Positions 1 through 9,002 of a stretch of DNA of 11,131 nt are shown one piece after another. The notes under the pieces are model-generated. The model had not been told where the DNA came from and searched no databases. It worked only from the letters and a program-made list of their open reading frames with translations. How positions within the stretch are numbered: position 1 is the first letter of the stretch; every line of letters starts with the position of its first letter. The stretch spans positions 1 to 11,131 of the forward strand of contig DJXF01000065.1 in NCBI GenBank assembly GCA_002449635.1, written 5' to 3'. The stretch comes from Clostridiales bacterium UBA7011. GTDB taxonomy: Bacteria > Bacillota > Clostridia > Oscillospirales > Butyricicoccaceae. A program made the position numbers and the translations under genes.

Positions 1-122
1 CGGCTGCACCGCTGCGGCAGGCAGAGGATGCCGTGCTGGTCGATACGAGTGAGCTGACGCTGGAGCAGTCCATTGAAGCTGTCATCTCAGTCATTGACCG
101 TGTATTGGAGGGAGAGGCATGA
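1..122 (+). CDS. cmk: Cytidylate kinase, C-terminal end only
   Basis: The reading frame enters from the left edge (first full codon at 3) and ends at TGA 120-122, giving the last 39 residues. The stretch APLRQAEDAVLVDTSELT matches the C-terminal block of CMP kinases (PL..A.DA..iDTs.l), followed by the usual closing helix (EQSIEAVISVIDRVLEG). The family phosphorylates CMP/dCMP to CDP/dCDP with ATP in the cytoplasm, feeding nucleotide and phospholipid synthesis. Its stop overlaps the plsC start (ATGA), so the two are probably translationally coupled. The order cmk, plsC, ispH-rpsA is a recurrent clostridial arrangement, which supports the call. The P-loop and CMP-binding parts lie outside the window and cannot be judged. 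Confidence 0.88.
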   Translation, partial: AAPLRQAEDAVLVDTSELTLEQSIEAVISVIDRVLEGEA

Positions 123-706
123 AATATCATCGCAGATTCCAGTGGCTTGCGATTCCGGTTGTCTCGATTTACGATCACGTAAAGTATCGTTACCGCGTCA
201 TCGGACGGGAAAATATTCCGGAGGGCGGCTGCGTCGTCGTCGCCAATCACACGCAGTGGGCTGATCCCGTGCTCGTCGCCACGGCGCTGGGTCATCAGAA
301 CGATTTTGCCGCGATGGCGAAAAAGGAACTGTTTGAAATCAAGGGTCTGGGACCGCTGATTACCGCGCTGGGCGCATTTCCCGTCGATCGGGGAAGAGCG
401 GATCTCACTGCGATAAAAACTGCGCTGCGTGCTGTCCGCGACGGCAGAAAGCTGCTCATTTTTCCGGAAGGCACGACAAAGCACAAGGAAGGCGATGAGG
501 TGAAGGAGGGCGCGGCGCGCATTGCGCTCAAGACCGGTGCGCCGATCCTGCCGCTGTATATTTCCGAAAACAAAAAATTCCGTTCGAAGGTATACGTCGT
601 CATCGGTGAGCCGTTTGTCCCCGAGCCGACGCGCACAAAGGAAGGCTATCGCCGCCTGTCCGATGAAATTATGCAGCGCATTTATTCCCTGAAGGAGACA
701 ATCTGA
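119..706 (+). CDS. plsC: 1-acyl-sn-glycerol-3-phosphate acyltransferase (PlsC family)
   Basis: The 195-residue protein carries the acyltransferase blocks in order: NHTQWADP (the HX4D catalytic pair, H44 and D49), GAFPVDRGRAD near 85-95 (glycerol-phosphate binding) and IFPEGTT at 114-120, followed by the expected basic/Gly region and PILPLYI. The family moves an acyl chain onto the 2-position of lysophosphatidic acid, making phosphatidic acid at the inner membrane face. It is a short form: the long N-terminal transmembrane segment of proteobacterial PlsC is absent, and only a modest hydrophobic stretch (residues 9-17) precedes the catalytic domain. The ATG at 119 is chosen because a GGAGGGAG Shine-Dalgarno sits just upstream and the start overlaps the cmk stop. 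The stop overlaps the next start (TGATG at 704-708). The family is secure; exact acyl-acceptor specificity is inferred. Confidence 0.9.
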   Translation: MKYHRRFQWLAIPVVSIYDHVKYRYRVIGRENIPEGGCVVVANHTQWADPVLVATALGHQNDFAAMAKKELFEIKGLGPLITALGAFPVDRGRADLTAIKTALRAVRDGRKLLIFPEGTTKHKEGDEVKEGAARIALKTGAPILPLYISENKKFRSKVYVVIGEPFVPEPTRTKEGYRRLSDEIMQRIYSLKETI

Positions 707-2649
707 TGGTAACAGTTGCAAAAACAGCGGGCTTTTGCTTTGGTGTCCGGCGTGCGGTCGAGATGGCGGAAAAGGCATGCGAACAGTATGGCAGCATCTG
801 GGCGCTCGGCGATATTATCCATAACACACATGAAGTGGCACGGCTGGAAAAGCTCGGCGTGCACAAGGCGGAGCGGGTCGATGACGTGCCCAACGGAGTA
901 CCGGTGCTCATCCGTGCGCACGGCGTGCCCGAGGCAGTTCTGCAGCAGCTGCGGGACAAAGGCTGCACGCCGGTCGATGCCACCTGCCCGTTTGTCGGAA
1001 AAATTCACCGCATTGTGCGGGAGGAGAGCGGCGCGGGCCGGCATATCATCATCATCGGCTCACGCAATCATCCCGAGGTAGTCGGAATTCAGGGGTGGTG
1101 CGAGACGTCTGACGTATTCGAAACGCCCGAGCAGCTCGCGCAGGCCCTGGAGGAAGACAGCGAGCGGGCGCGAAAACTGCGCGAAATGCCGGTGGGAATC
1201 GTGGCTCAGACGACCATCAACCGAAAAACATGGGATTTTTGCATAGAAATTATAAAAAAACAGTGTACAAATGCCAAAATTTTTGATACAATATGTAATG
1301 CGACAGACGAGCGTCAAGCAGAGGCTCGTTTGCTGGCCGGTAAATCGGACCTTATGATTGTGATTGGCGACAGGAAAAGCTCTAACACAAAGCGTCTGCA
1401 CGAGATCAGCACATCACTTTGCGACCATGTGCTATACATCGAAGATGCCAGCGGACTGACTGGACAGGAGGTCCGGGGTATGGAGCAACCATTCATCGGG
1501 ATTACAGCAGGCGCGTCCACACCGGCCTGGATTATTAAGGAGGTCAGAAACATGATGAGCGACGAAACAAGAATTGAAACCGGAAGCGAAGACTTCGCTG
1601 CAATGCTGGAGGAATCCTTCAAGACTTTAAATACAGGAGATAAGGTAACCGGTACCGTTCTGAAAATTTCCCAGAACGAAGTGCATGTAGACCTGGGCGT
1701 CAAGCACGCGGCCTACATTCCGATGCACGAGCTGTCCGACGATCCGTCCTTCAATGCGGAGGAGAGCATTCACGTCGGTGACGAGATTGAAGCTGTTGTT
1801 GTCCGCGTCAACGACGCAGAGGGCACCATCGTTCTTTCCAAGAAGCGCGTTGACCAGATGAAGGGCTGGGAGTCCATCGAGGCTGCCAAGGAAGAGAAGA
1901 CCATCATCGAGGGCAAGGTAAACGAAGAGAACAAGGGCGGCGTTGTAGCCAGCGCATTTGGCGTTCGCGTCTTTATCCCGGCTTCCCAGACCGGTATCCC
2001 GAAGGGTCAGCCGCTCGGTCAGCTGGTTGGTCAGGTCGCACGTTTCCGCATTACAGAGATCAACCGCCAGAGAAAGCGCGTTGTCGGCTCCATCCGTGCC
2101 GTTATTCAGGAAGAGCGCCGCGCAGCAGCAGAGAAGGTTTGGGAGACCATCGAGGTCGGCAACGAGTACACCGGTACGGTCAAGTCCCTCACTTCCTATG
2201 GCGCATTTGTTGATATCGGCGGCGTTGACGGCATGATTCATATCTCTGAGCTGTCCTGGGGCCGCATCAAGCATCCGTCTGAGGTCGTAAATGTCGGCGA
2301 TACCGTCAATGTTTATGTCATCGGTCTGGATCGTGAAAACAAGAAGATTTCTCTGGGCTACAAGCGTCCGGAAGACAATCCGTGGAATGTCTTTGTTGCC
2401 AATTATGAGATCGGCGACACCGCTACGGTTCGCATCCTGAAGTTTATGCCGTTTGGCGCATTTGCTCAGATCATTCCGGGCGTTGACGGCCTGATTCACA
2501 TTTCCCAGATTGCCAACCGCCGCATTGAGAAGCCGGAGGATGTCCTGCAGAAGGACGAAGAGGTCGAGGCAAAGATCATCGACATCGACACCGAGAAGAA
2601 GAAGGTTTCTCTGTCCATTCGTGCACTGCTGAACGACGACGACGAGTAA
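706..2649 (+). CDS. ispH-rpsA: IspH-ribosomal protein S1 fusion (4-hydroxy-3-methylbut-2-enyl diphosphate reductase / S1)
   Basis: One uninterrupted 647-residue frame. Residues 1 to about 282 are IspH, the last MEP-pathway enzyme, which reduces HMBPP to IPP and DMAPP using a [4Fe-4S] cluster. The three cluster cysteines are C11 (GFCFGVRRA), C94 (DATCPFVGKIH) and C197 (TICNATDERQ). Substrate-site motifs are H39, H72 (RAHGV), H122/E124 (NHPEVVG), QTTI at 168-171, SSNTKRL and GASTPAWI. Residues about 309-639 hold four S1/OB repeats (roughly 309-381, 398-464, 484-554 and 567-639), ending in an acidic tail; repeats 3 and 4 have the classic YGAFVDI/FGAFAQI and GVDGxIHIS signatures. Four repeats is the usual Firmicute S1 form, binding mRNA at the 30S subunit. 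The fusion is known in clostridia. The start at 706 overlaps the plsC stop and has GGAG upstream. An internal promoter, an internal SD and a codon-use switch suggest S1 is also made alone. Confidence 0.95.
   Translation: MVTVAKTAGFCFGVRRAVEMAEKACEQYGSIWALGDIIHNTHEVARLEKLGVHKAERVDDVPNGVPVLIRAHGVPEAVLQQLRDKGCTPVDATCPFVGKIHRIVREESGAGRHIIIIGSRNHPEVVGIQGWCETSDVFETPEQLAQALEEDSERARKLREMPVGIVAQTTINRKTWDFCIEIIKKQCTNAKIFDTICNATDERQAEARLLAGKSDLMIVIGDRKSSNTKRLHEISTSLCDHVLYIEDASGLTGQEVRGMEQPFIGITAGASTPAWIIKEVRNMMSDETRIETGSEDFAAMLEESFKTLNTGDKVTGTVLKISQNEVHVDLGVKHAAYIPMHELSDDPSFNAEESIHVGDEIEAVVVRVNDAEGTIVLSKKRVDQMKGWESIEAAKEEKTIIEGKVNEENKGGVVASAFGVRVFIPASQTGIPKGQPLGQLVGQVARFRITEINRQRKRVVGSIRAVIQEERRAAAEKVWETIEVGNEYTGTVKSLTSYGAFVDIGGVDGMIHISELSWGRIKHPSEVVNVGDTVNVYVIGLDRENKKISLGYKRPEDNPWNVFVANYEIGDTATVRILKFMPFGAFAQIIPGVDGLIHISQIANRRIEKPEDVLQKDEEVEAKIIDIDTEKKKVSLSIRALLNDDDE
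1264..1292 (+). promoter_or_regulatory. Candidate internal sigma-A promoter for the S1 part
   Basis: Within ispH, TGTACA (1264-1269, 4 of 6 matches to the -35 consensus) is followed by a 17-bp spacer and TACAAT (1287-1292), with TG at 1284-1285 giving an extended -10. It lies in a distinctly AT-rich island (about 1225-1300) in otherwise GC-rich coding sequence, where three Ile residues use ATA. The expected start near 1299 would give an RNA lacking the codons for the first two cluster cysteines and C197, but carrying the internal S1 start at 1552 with a leader of about 250 nt. The motif match is direct; activity is inferred. Confidence 0.5.
1537..1557 (+). promoter_or_regulatory. rpsA: Internal ribosome binding site and Met-Met start for free ribosomal protein S1
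   Basis: A perfect AAGGAGG (1537-1543) lies 8 nt before ATG 1552, which is directly followed by a second ATG at 1555. Both are in frame with the fusion. These are residues M283 and M284, exactly where IspH homology stops and the acidic S1 leader (SDETRIETGSEDF) begins. Initiation here would give a 365-residue (or 364-residue) stand-alone four-domain S1. A caution: another in-frame pair, AGGAGG 1466-1471 and ATG 1480, occurs inside IspH, so such spacing can arise by chance in this GA-rich coding sequence. Confidence 0.6.
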
Positions 2650-2675
2650 GAAGCATTCATGATCTTGAATCCAAG

Positions 2676-2706
2676 AGGAGCATCCGAATTCGGATGCTCC
2701 TTTTTT
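2676..2706 (+). terminator. Intrinsic terminator after ispH-rpsA
   Basis: A perfect 10-bp stem (GGAGCATCCG 2677-2686 pairing with CGGATGCTCC 2691-2700) closes an AATT loop and is followed at once by six T (2701-2706); A2676 can extend the stem into the T-run. It lies 27 nt after the S1 stop, so it ends the cmk-plsC-ispH-rpsA transcript. The 24 bp of arms plus loop form one unbroken palindrome. Confidence 0.93.
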
Positions 2707-2853
2707 CGTCCATCATTGCTTCGGGCGGTACCGCACGGCGGAATGCGGCTTGCTGCACCAGCAGGATGTGTCCTTTGGAGAGAGGAAACAGCAAGAGATG
2801 AACCGCGGACAGCCGCTGTGCATACTCTGCCTGCAGAAAGGGAGGGCGGGGAA

Positions 2854-5565
<2,712 letters not shown>

Positions 5566-5566
<1 letters not shown>

Positions 5567-5850
5567 TGGCTATTACCAGAGAAAATGTCGAATATATCGC
5601 CAATCTTGCGCGCCTCGACCCCAAGGGCGAGGGATTCGACCAGATTGCGGAGGATATGCAGAATATCGTAGCGATGGTCGATCAGCTTCAGGAGCTGGAG
5701 CTGGGCGATATCACAGACATCATTGATACAGACCGCAAAAATGCAATGCGTGAGGATGTACCGGTCGAGTCGTTTGACAAGGAAACGATTCTGGCGAACG
5801 CACCCTGTGTGGAGTGCGGCGGTGTCAGTGTACCGCGTGTCGTAGAATAA
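5566..5850 (+). CDS. gatC: Asp/Glu-tRNA amidotransferase subunit C
   Basis: A 94-residue protein, the normal GatC length. It begins with the family helix (VEYIANLARLDPKGEGFDQI), then the middle helix (DMQNIVAMVDQLQELE), the MREDVP motif and the C-terminal tail (ANAPCVECGGVSVPRVVE), corresponding to the usual NAP...FxVPxVxe end. GatC wraps around GatA and stabilises its contact with GatB. The start overlaps the ligA stop by one base, and AGGAGG (5550-5555) inside the ligA 3' end supplies the ribosome binding site. It is followed 16 nt later by gatA, confirming the operon. Confidence 0.96.
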
Positions 5851-5866
5851 GGGAGGGGCAGCACAA

Positions 5867-7324
5867 ATGGAATTGTATCAGAAGACAGCGGCTGAGCTTT
5901 CAGCAATGCTGAAAAACAAAGAGGTCAGCTCGGTTGAGCTGACGAAAGCCGCTTTTGCGCGCACGGCACAGGTAGAGGAGCAGACCGGCGCTTATATCAC
6001 GCTGACGGAAGAAAAGGCTCTGGCCGATGCCGCTGCGATTGACAGCAGACGTGCAGCGGGTGAGACGCTGCCGCCGCTCGCCGGTGTGCCGGTATCCGTG
6101 AAGGATAACATCTGCACCAAGGGCATCCGCACGACCTGCGCTTCCAAAATGCTTGAAAATTTCCTGCCGCCGTACAATGCGACCGTCATGGAAAAGCTGG
6201 ATGAAGCCGGTCTGATTATGACAGGCAAAACCAATCTGGATGAGTTTGCGATGGGCTCTTCCTGTGAAAATTCCGCGCTGCGCAAAACGCGCAATCCGCA
6301 CAACCTCGACCGTGTAACCGGCGGTTCGTCCGGCGGCGCGGCAGCTTCCGTGGCAGCCGGCGAGGTATCCATTGCGGTCGGTTCGGATACCGGCGGCTCG
6401 ATTCGTCAGCCGGCCTCCTTCTGCGGCGTTGTCGGCATGAAGCCGACCTATGGCACCGTTTCCCGTTATGGTCTGATTGCTTTTGCCTCTTCGCTCGATC
6501 AGATCGGTCCGTTCGGCCGCTGCATCGAGGATACCGCAATGCTGGCGGATGTGCTGATGGGTCATGATATGAGAGATTCCACCAGTGTGCCGCGCGAGTA
6601 TCCCAGCCTGACAGCCGGGCTAAATGCGGATATCAAGGGCATGAAAATCGGTCTGCCGAAGGAATATTTCGGCGAAGGCATTTCCGAAGAGGTCAGCAAG
6701 GCGGTTCTCGCAGCTGCGGAGACCTACAGGCAGCTGGGTGCAGAGGTCGTAGAAATTTCTCTGCCCCTGTCGCGCTATGCGCTGCCGATTTACTACATTT
6801 TGTCCTCGGCAGAGGCATCCTCCAACCTCGCGCGGTTTGACGGCGTGAAATACGGCTACCGCGCCAAGGAATTTGACGGTCTGATCGATCTGTATGTCAA
6901 GTCGAGAAGTGAGGGCTTCGGTCCGGAGGTTCAGCGCCGCATTATGCTCGGCACGTATGTGCTTTCCTCCGGTTACTATGATGCCTATTATAAAAAAGCG
7001 CGCGCCGCACAGCGTGCCATCCGCGCGGATTACGCAAAGGCGTTTGAGCAGGTAGATCTCATCCTGACACCGACCGCCCCGACAACCGCCTACAAAATCG
7101 GCGAAAAGACGAGCGATCCGCTTCAGATGTATATGGGCGATATCTGTACGGTATCTGTCAACATCGCCGGTCTGCCGGGTCTTGTTCAGCCGTGCGGCTT
7201 TGATGCGGACAAGATGCCGATCGGTATGCAGCTGATCGGTCCGCGCTTTGGCGAACAGACGCTGCTCAACGCAGGTCTGGCATATGAAAAGGCATCCGGG
7301 CTGTCCAATATTGTGGCGCTGTAA
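5867..7324 (+). CDS. gatA: Asp/Glu-tRNA amidotransferase subunit A (glutaminase)
   Basis: The 485-residue amidase-signature protein releases ammonia from glutamine and passes it to GatB, where Glu-tRNA(Gln) and probably Asp-tRNA(Asn) are amidated. The Ser-cisSer-Lys triad is intact: K79 (PVSVKDN), S154 (GGSSGG) and S178 (SDTGGSIRQPAS), at the same numbers as in Staphylococcus aureus GatA as I recall them. The conserved blocks TGKTNLDEFAMGSS, GMKPTYGTVSRYGL and LDQIGPFGR follow. The C-terminal part (PTAPTTAYKIGE, GLPGLVQPCGF, PIGMQLIG) is complete. The strong Shine-Dalgarno GGGAGG (5851-5856) is 10 nt before the ATG. gatB follows after 17 nt, so subunit stoichiometry is set by one message. Confidence 0.98.
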   Translation: MELYQKTAAELSAMLKNKEVSSVELTKAAFARTAQVEEQTGAYITLTEEKALADAAAIDSRRAAGETLPPLAGVPVSVKDNICTKGIRTTCASKMLENFLPPYNATVMEKLDEAGLIMTGKTNLDEFAMGSSCENSALRKTRNPHNLDRVTGGSSGGAAASVAAGEVSIAVGSDTGGSIRQPASFCGVVGMKPTYGTVSRYGLIAFASSLDQIGPFGRCIEDTAMLADVLMGHDMRDSTSVPREYPSLTAGLNADIKGMKIGLPKEYFGEGISEEVSKAVLAAAETYRQLGAEVVEISLPLSRYALPIYYILSSAEASSNLARFDGVKYGYRAKEFDGLIDLYVKSRSEGFGPEVQRRIMLGTYVLSSGYYDAYYKKARAAQRAIRADYAKAFEQVDLILTPTAPTTAYKIGEKTSDPLQMYMGDICTVSVNIAGLPGLVQPCGFDADKMPIGMQLIGPRFGEQTLLNAGLAYEKASGLSNIVAL

Positions 7325-7341
7325 AGGGAGGAACAACAATC

Positions 7342-8775
7342 ATGAGATATGAGCCAGTAATCGGTCTGGAGGTTCATGCGGAGCTTTCCACCAAATCAAA
7401 AATATTCTGCAGCTGCAGCACAGCCTTCGGCGCAGAGATCAATACACATGTCTGCCCGGTCTGCACCGGTCAGCCGGGTGCACTGCCCGTTCTGAACAAA
7501 CAGGTCGTACATTATGCGGCGAAGATGGGTGTTGCTACGCATTGCCACATCAATCAGCTCTGCAAATCCGACCGAAAGAATTATTTCTATCCCGATCTGC
7601 CGAAGGCATATCAGATTTCGCAGTTTGATGTGCCGATCTGTGAGAACGGCTATGTCGATTTTGAGGTGGATGGACAGCCCAAGCGCGTGCGTTTTGAGCG
7701 CATTCATTTCGAGGAGGATGCCGGCAAGCTGCTGCACGATGAGGGCGAAGGCACCGTTGTCGACTTTAACCGCTGCGGTGTCCCGCTGATCGAGATGGTT
7801 ACCCGTCCGGATATCCATTCCTCGGCTGAGGCAAAGGAATTTCTGGAGACCATCAAGACGACCCTTTCTTACCTGCAGATCTGTGACTGCCGCATGGAAG
7901 AGGGCTCCATTCGCTGCGATGTCAATGTATCCGTTCGTCCGGAGGGCACAGAGGAGCTTGGCACCCGTGTCGAGATGAAGAACATCAACTCGTTCTCCGC
8001 AGCAGTCCGCGCGATCGATTATGAAGTCAATCGTCAGATTGAGGTGCTTGAGGACGGCGGAAAGATCATTCAGGAGACACGCCGCTGGGATGATTCCAAG
8101 GTCAAGAACCTTGTCATGCGCACCAAGGAGGATGCGCAGGATTACCGTTATTTCCCCGACCCCGATCTGGTTGCCGTCGAAATTGACGACGAATGGATGC
8201 GTCAGATTGAGTCGGAAATTCCGGAGCTGCCGCAGTCCCGTTATGCGCGTTATATCAAGGAAATCGGCCTGCAGCCGAAGGAAGCACGCATCATTTCTGA
8301 CGCGTATGACAAGGCATGCCTGCTCGATGAGGGCGTCAGCATGGGCCGTGTCGATTCCAGATCCATTGCAAACTGGATTCTGTCGGATATTTCCAAATAC
8401 CTCAATGACAAGGGTTTGGAGCTGAAGGATACCAAGCTGACCGCAGGCAAGCTGGTTGACATGATCGAGCTGATTGAGAAGAACACCATCTCCGGCAACG
8501 CGGGCAAGAAGGTTCTGGTTCAGCTGTTCGAGACCGACGATTCTGTCGATGCGATTGTTGACAAGCTGGGTCTGAAGCAGGTCTCCGATGAGGGCGCCAT
8601 TCAGAAGCTGGTCGATGAGGTTCTCGCTGCCAATCCGAAGTCGGTTGCCGATTATAAGGGCGGCAAAAAGAACGTCATCGGATTTTTGGTCGGCCAGTGC
8701 ATGAAGGCTTCCAAGGGCAAGGGCAACCCGAAGATGATTAACCAGTGCCTGAACAAGACGCTGTCACAAATGTAA
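7342..8775 (+). CDS. gatB: Asp/Glu-tRNA amidotransferase subunit B
   Basis: A 477-residue protein with every hallmark of GatB: the opening YEPVIGLEVHAEL, a zinc-type cysteine set C23/C25/C38/C41 (FCSCSTAFG, HVCPVCTGQPG), KSDRKNYFYPDLPKAYQISQ, the HFEEDAGKLLH and DFNRCGVPLIEMVT blocks, RCDVNVSVRP, VEMKNINSF and DYRYFPDPDL. The helical/YqeY-like tail (about 300-477) binds the tRNA elbow and ends typically (GFLVGQCMKASKGKGNP). It activates the misacylated tRNA with ATP and uses ammonia from GatA. The SD GGGAGG (7326-7331) stands 10 nt from the ATG. It is the last gene before a long hairpin. Its codon use resembles the S1 region (mostly AAG lysine), consistent with strong expression. A gatCAB set implies indirect Gln- and/or Asn-tRNA synthesis; which one cannot be told here. 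Confidence 0.98.
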   Translation: MRYEPVIGLEVHAELSTKSKIFCSCSTAFGAEINTHVCPVCTGQPGALPVLNKQVVHYAAKMGVATHCHINQLCKSDRKNYFYPDLPKAYQISQFDVPICENGYVDFEVDGQPKRVRFERIHFEEDAGKLLHDEGEGTVVDFNRCGVPLIEMVTRPDIHSSAEAKEFLETIKTTLSYLQICDCRMEEGSIRCDVNVSVRPEGTEELGTRVEMKNINSFSAAVRAIDYEVNRQIEVLEDGGKIIQETRRWDDSKVKNLVMRTKEDAQDYRYFPDPDLVAVEIDDEWMRQIESEIPELPQSRYARYIKEIGLQPKEARIISDAYDKACLLDEGVSMGRVDSRSIANWILSDISKYLNDKGLELKDTKLTAGKLVDMIELIEKNTISGNAGKKVLVQLFETDDSVDAIVDKLGLKQVSDEGAIQKLVDEVLAANPKSVADYKGGKKNVIGFLVGQCMKASKGKGNPKMINQCLNKTLSQM

Positions 8776-8796
8776 ATCGTTCATTCACTAAGATAT

Positions 8797-8837
8797 CGGA
8801 CAGGTATGCTGTTTTTTGACAACGGTGTGCCTGTCCG
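8797..8837 (+). terminator. Long hairpin after gatB, terminator-like but lacking a U-tract
   Basis: CGGACAGGTATGCTGTT (8797-8813) pairs over all 17 positions with 8821-8837, including four G-T wobbles, around a 7-nt loop (TTTTGAC). The outer eight pairs are perfect and GC-rich. It lies 21 nt after the gatB stop and is followed by only TGCCTTTGCC, with no run of T on either strand. It may end the gatCAB transcript inefficiently, protect its 3' end, or act as a read-through control into the next operon. Confidence 0.6.
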
Positions 8838-8855
8838 TGCCTTTGCCAATCAATG

Positions 8856-8884
8856 TTTACTTTCTTTGATTAACATGTTACAAT
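8856..8884 (+). promoter_or_regulatory. Sigma-A promoter of the yerC-methyltransferase-hslO operon
   Basis: TTTACT (8856-8861, 4 of 6 matches) is followed by a 17-bp spacer and TACAAT (8879-8884), with TG at 8876-8877 giving an extended -10. The predicted start near 8891 leaves a leader of about 112 nt before yerC. That leader contains short hairpins at 8928-8939 (GTCC/GGAC), 8946-8957 (GCCG/CGGC) and 8972-8988 (AAATGC/GCATTT), the last lying just ahead of the ribosome binding site. Confidence 0.75.
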
Positions 8885-8885
8885 A

Positions 8886-8898
8886 GAATCAATGATTC
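8886..8898. repeat. 6-1-6 palindrome at the yerC transcription start
   Basis: GAATCA (8886-8891) and TGATTC (8893-8898) are exact inverted arms around A8892, centred on the predicted start site. TTGATT (8866-8871) in the spacer is also the inverse of AATCAA at 8887-8892. The position fits an operator for a dimeric repressor, possibly the YerC-like protein itself; that link is inference. Confidence 0.45.
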
Positions 8899-9002
8899 AG
8901 CCGCGCAGAAACGATGCGTGATTGATCGTCCGGCAGGACAATGCAGCCGTTTGCGGCAAAGAAAAAATGACAAATGCAGGCAGCATTTTGATGGAGGCAG
9001 AA

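Noticed and set aside
1627..2499. A 290-codon minus-strand frame opposite the S1 repeats
   Set aside because: It mirrors the strongly biased S1 coding sequence, including its GTC/GAC and GGC codons; no domain or plausible start context is present.
2659..2853. N-terminal extension of yunB to ATG 2659
   Set aside because: It would run through the rpsA terminator stem and has no family similarity or ribosome site; ATG 2854 has GGAGG at 8 nt.
8867..8923. TGATT three times at exact 26-bp intervals (8867, 8893, 8919)
   Set aside because: Five-base matches in an AT-rich region are easily coincidental and the flanks do not agree; only the 6-1-6 palindrome was kept.
8922..9002. Upstream TTG or ATG starts for yerC
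   Set aside because: They lack a ribosome site and add residues absent from the family; ATG 9003 fits the known length and the TGGAGG site.
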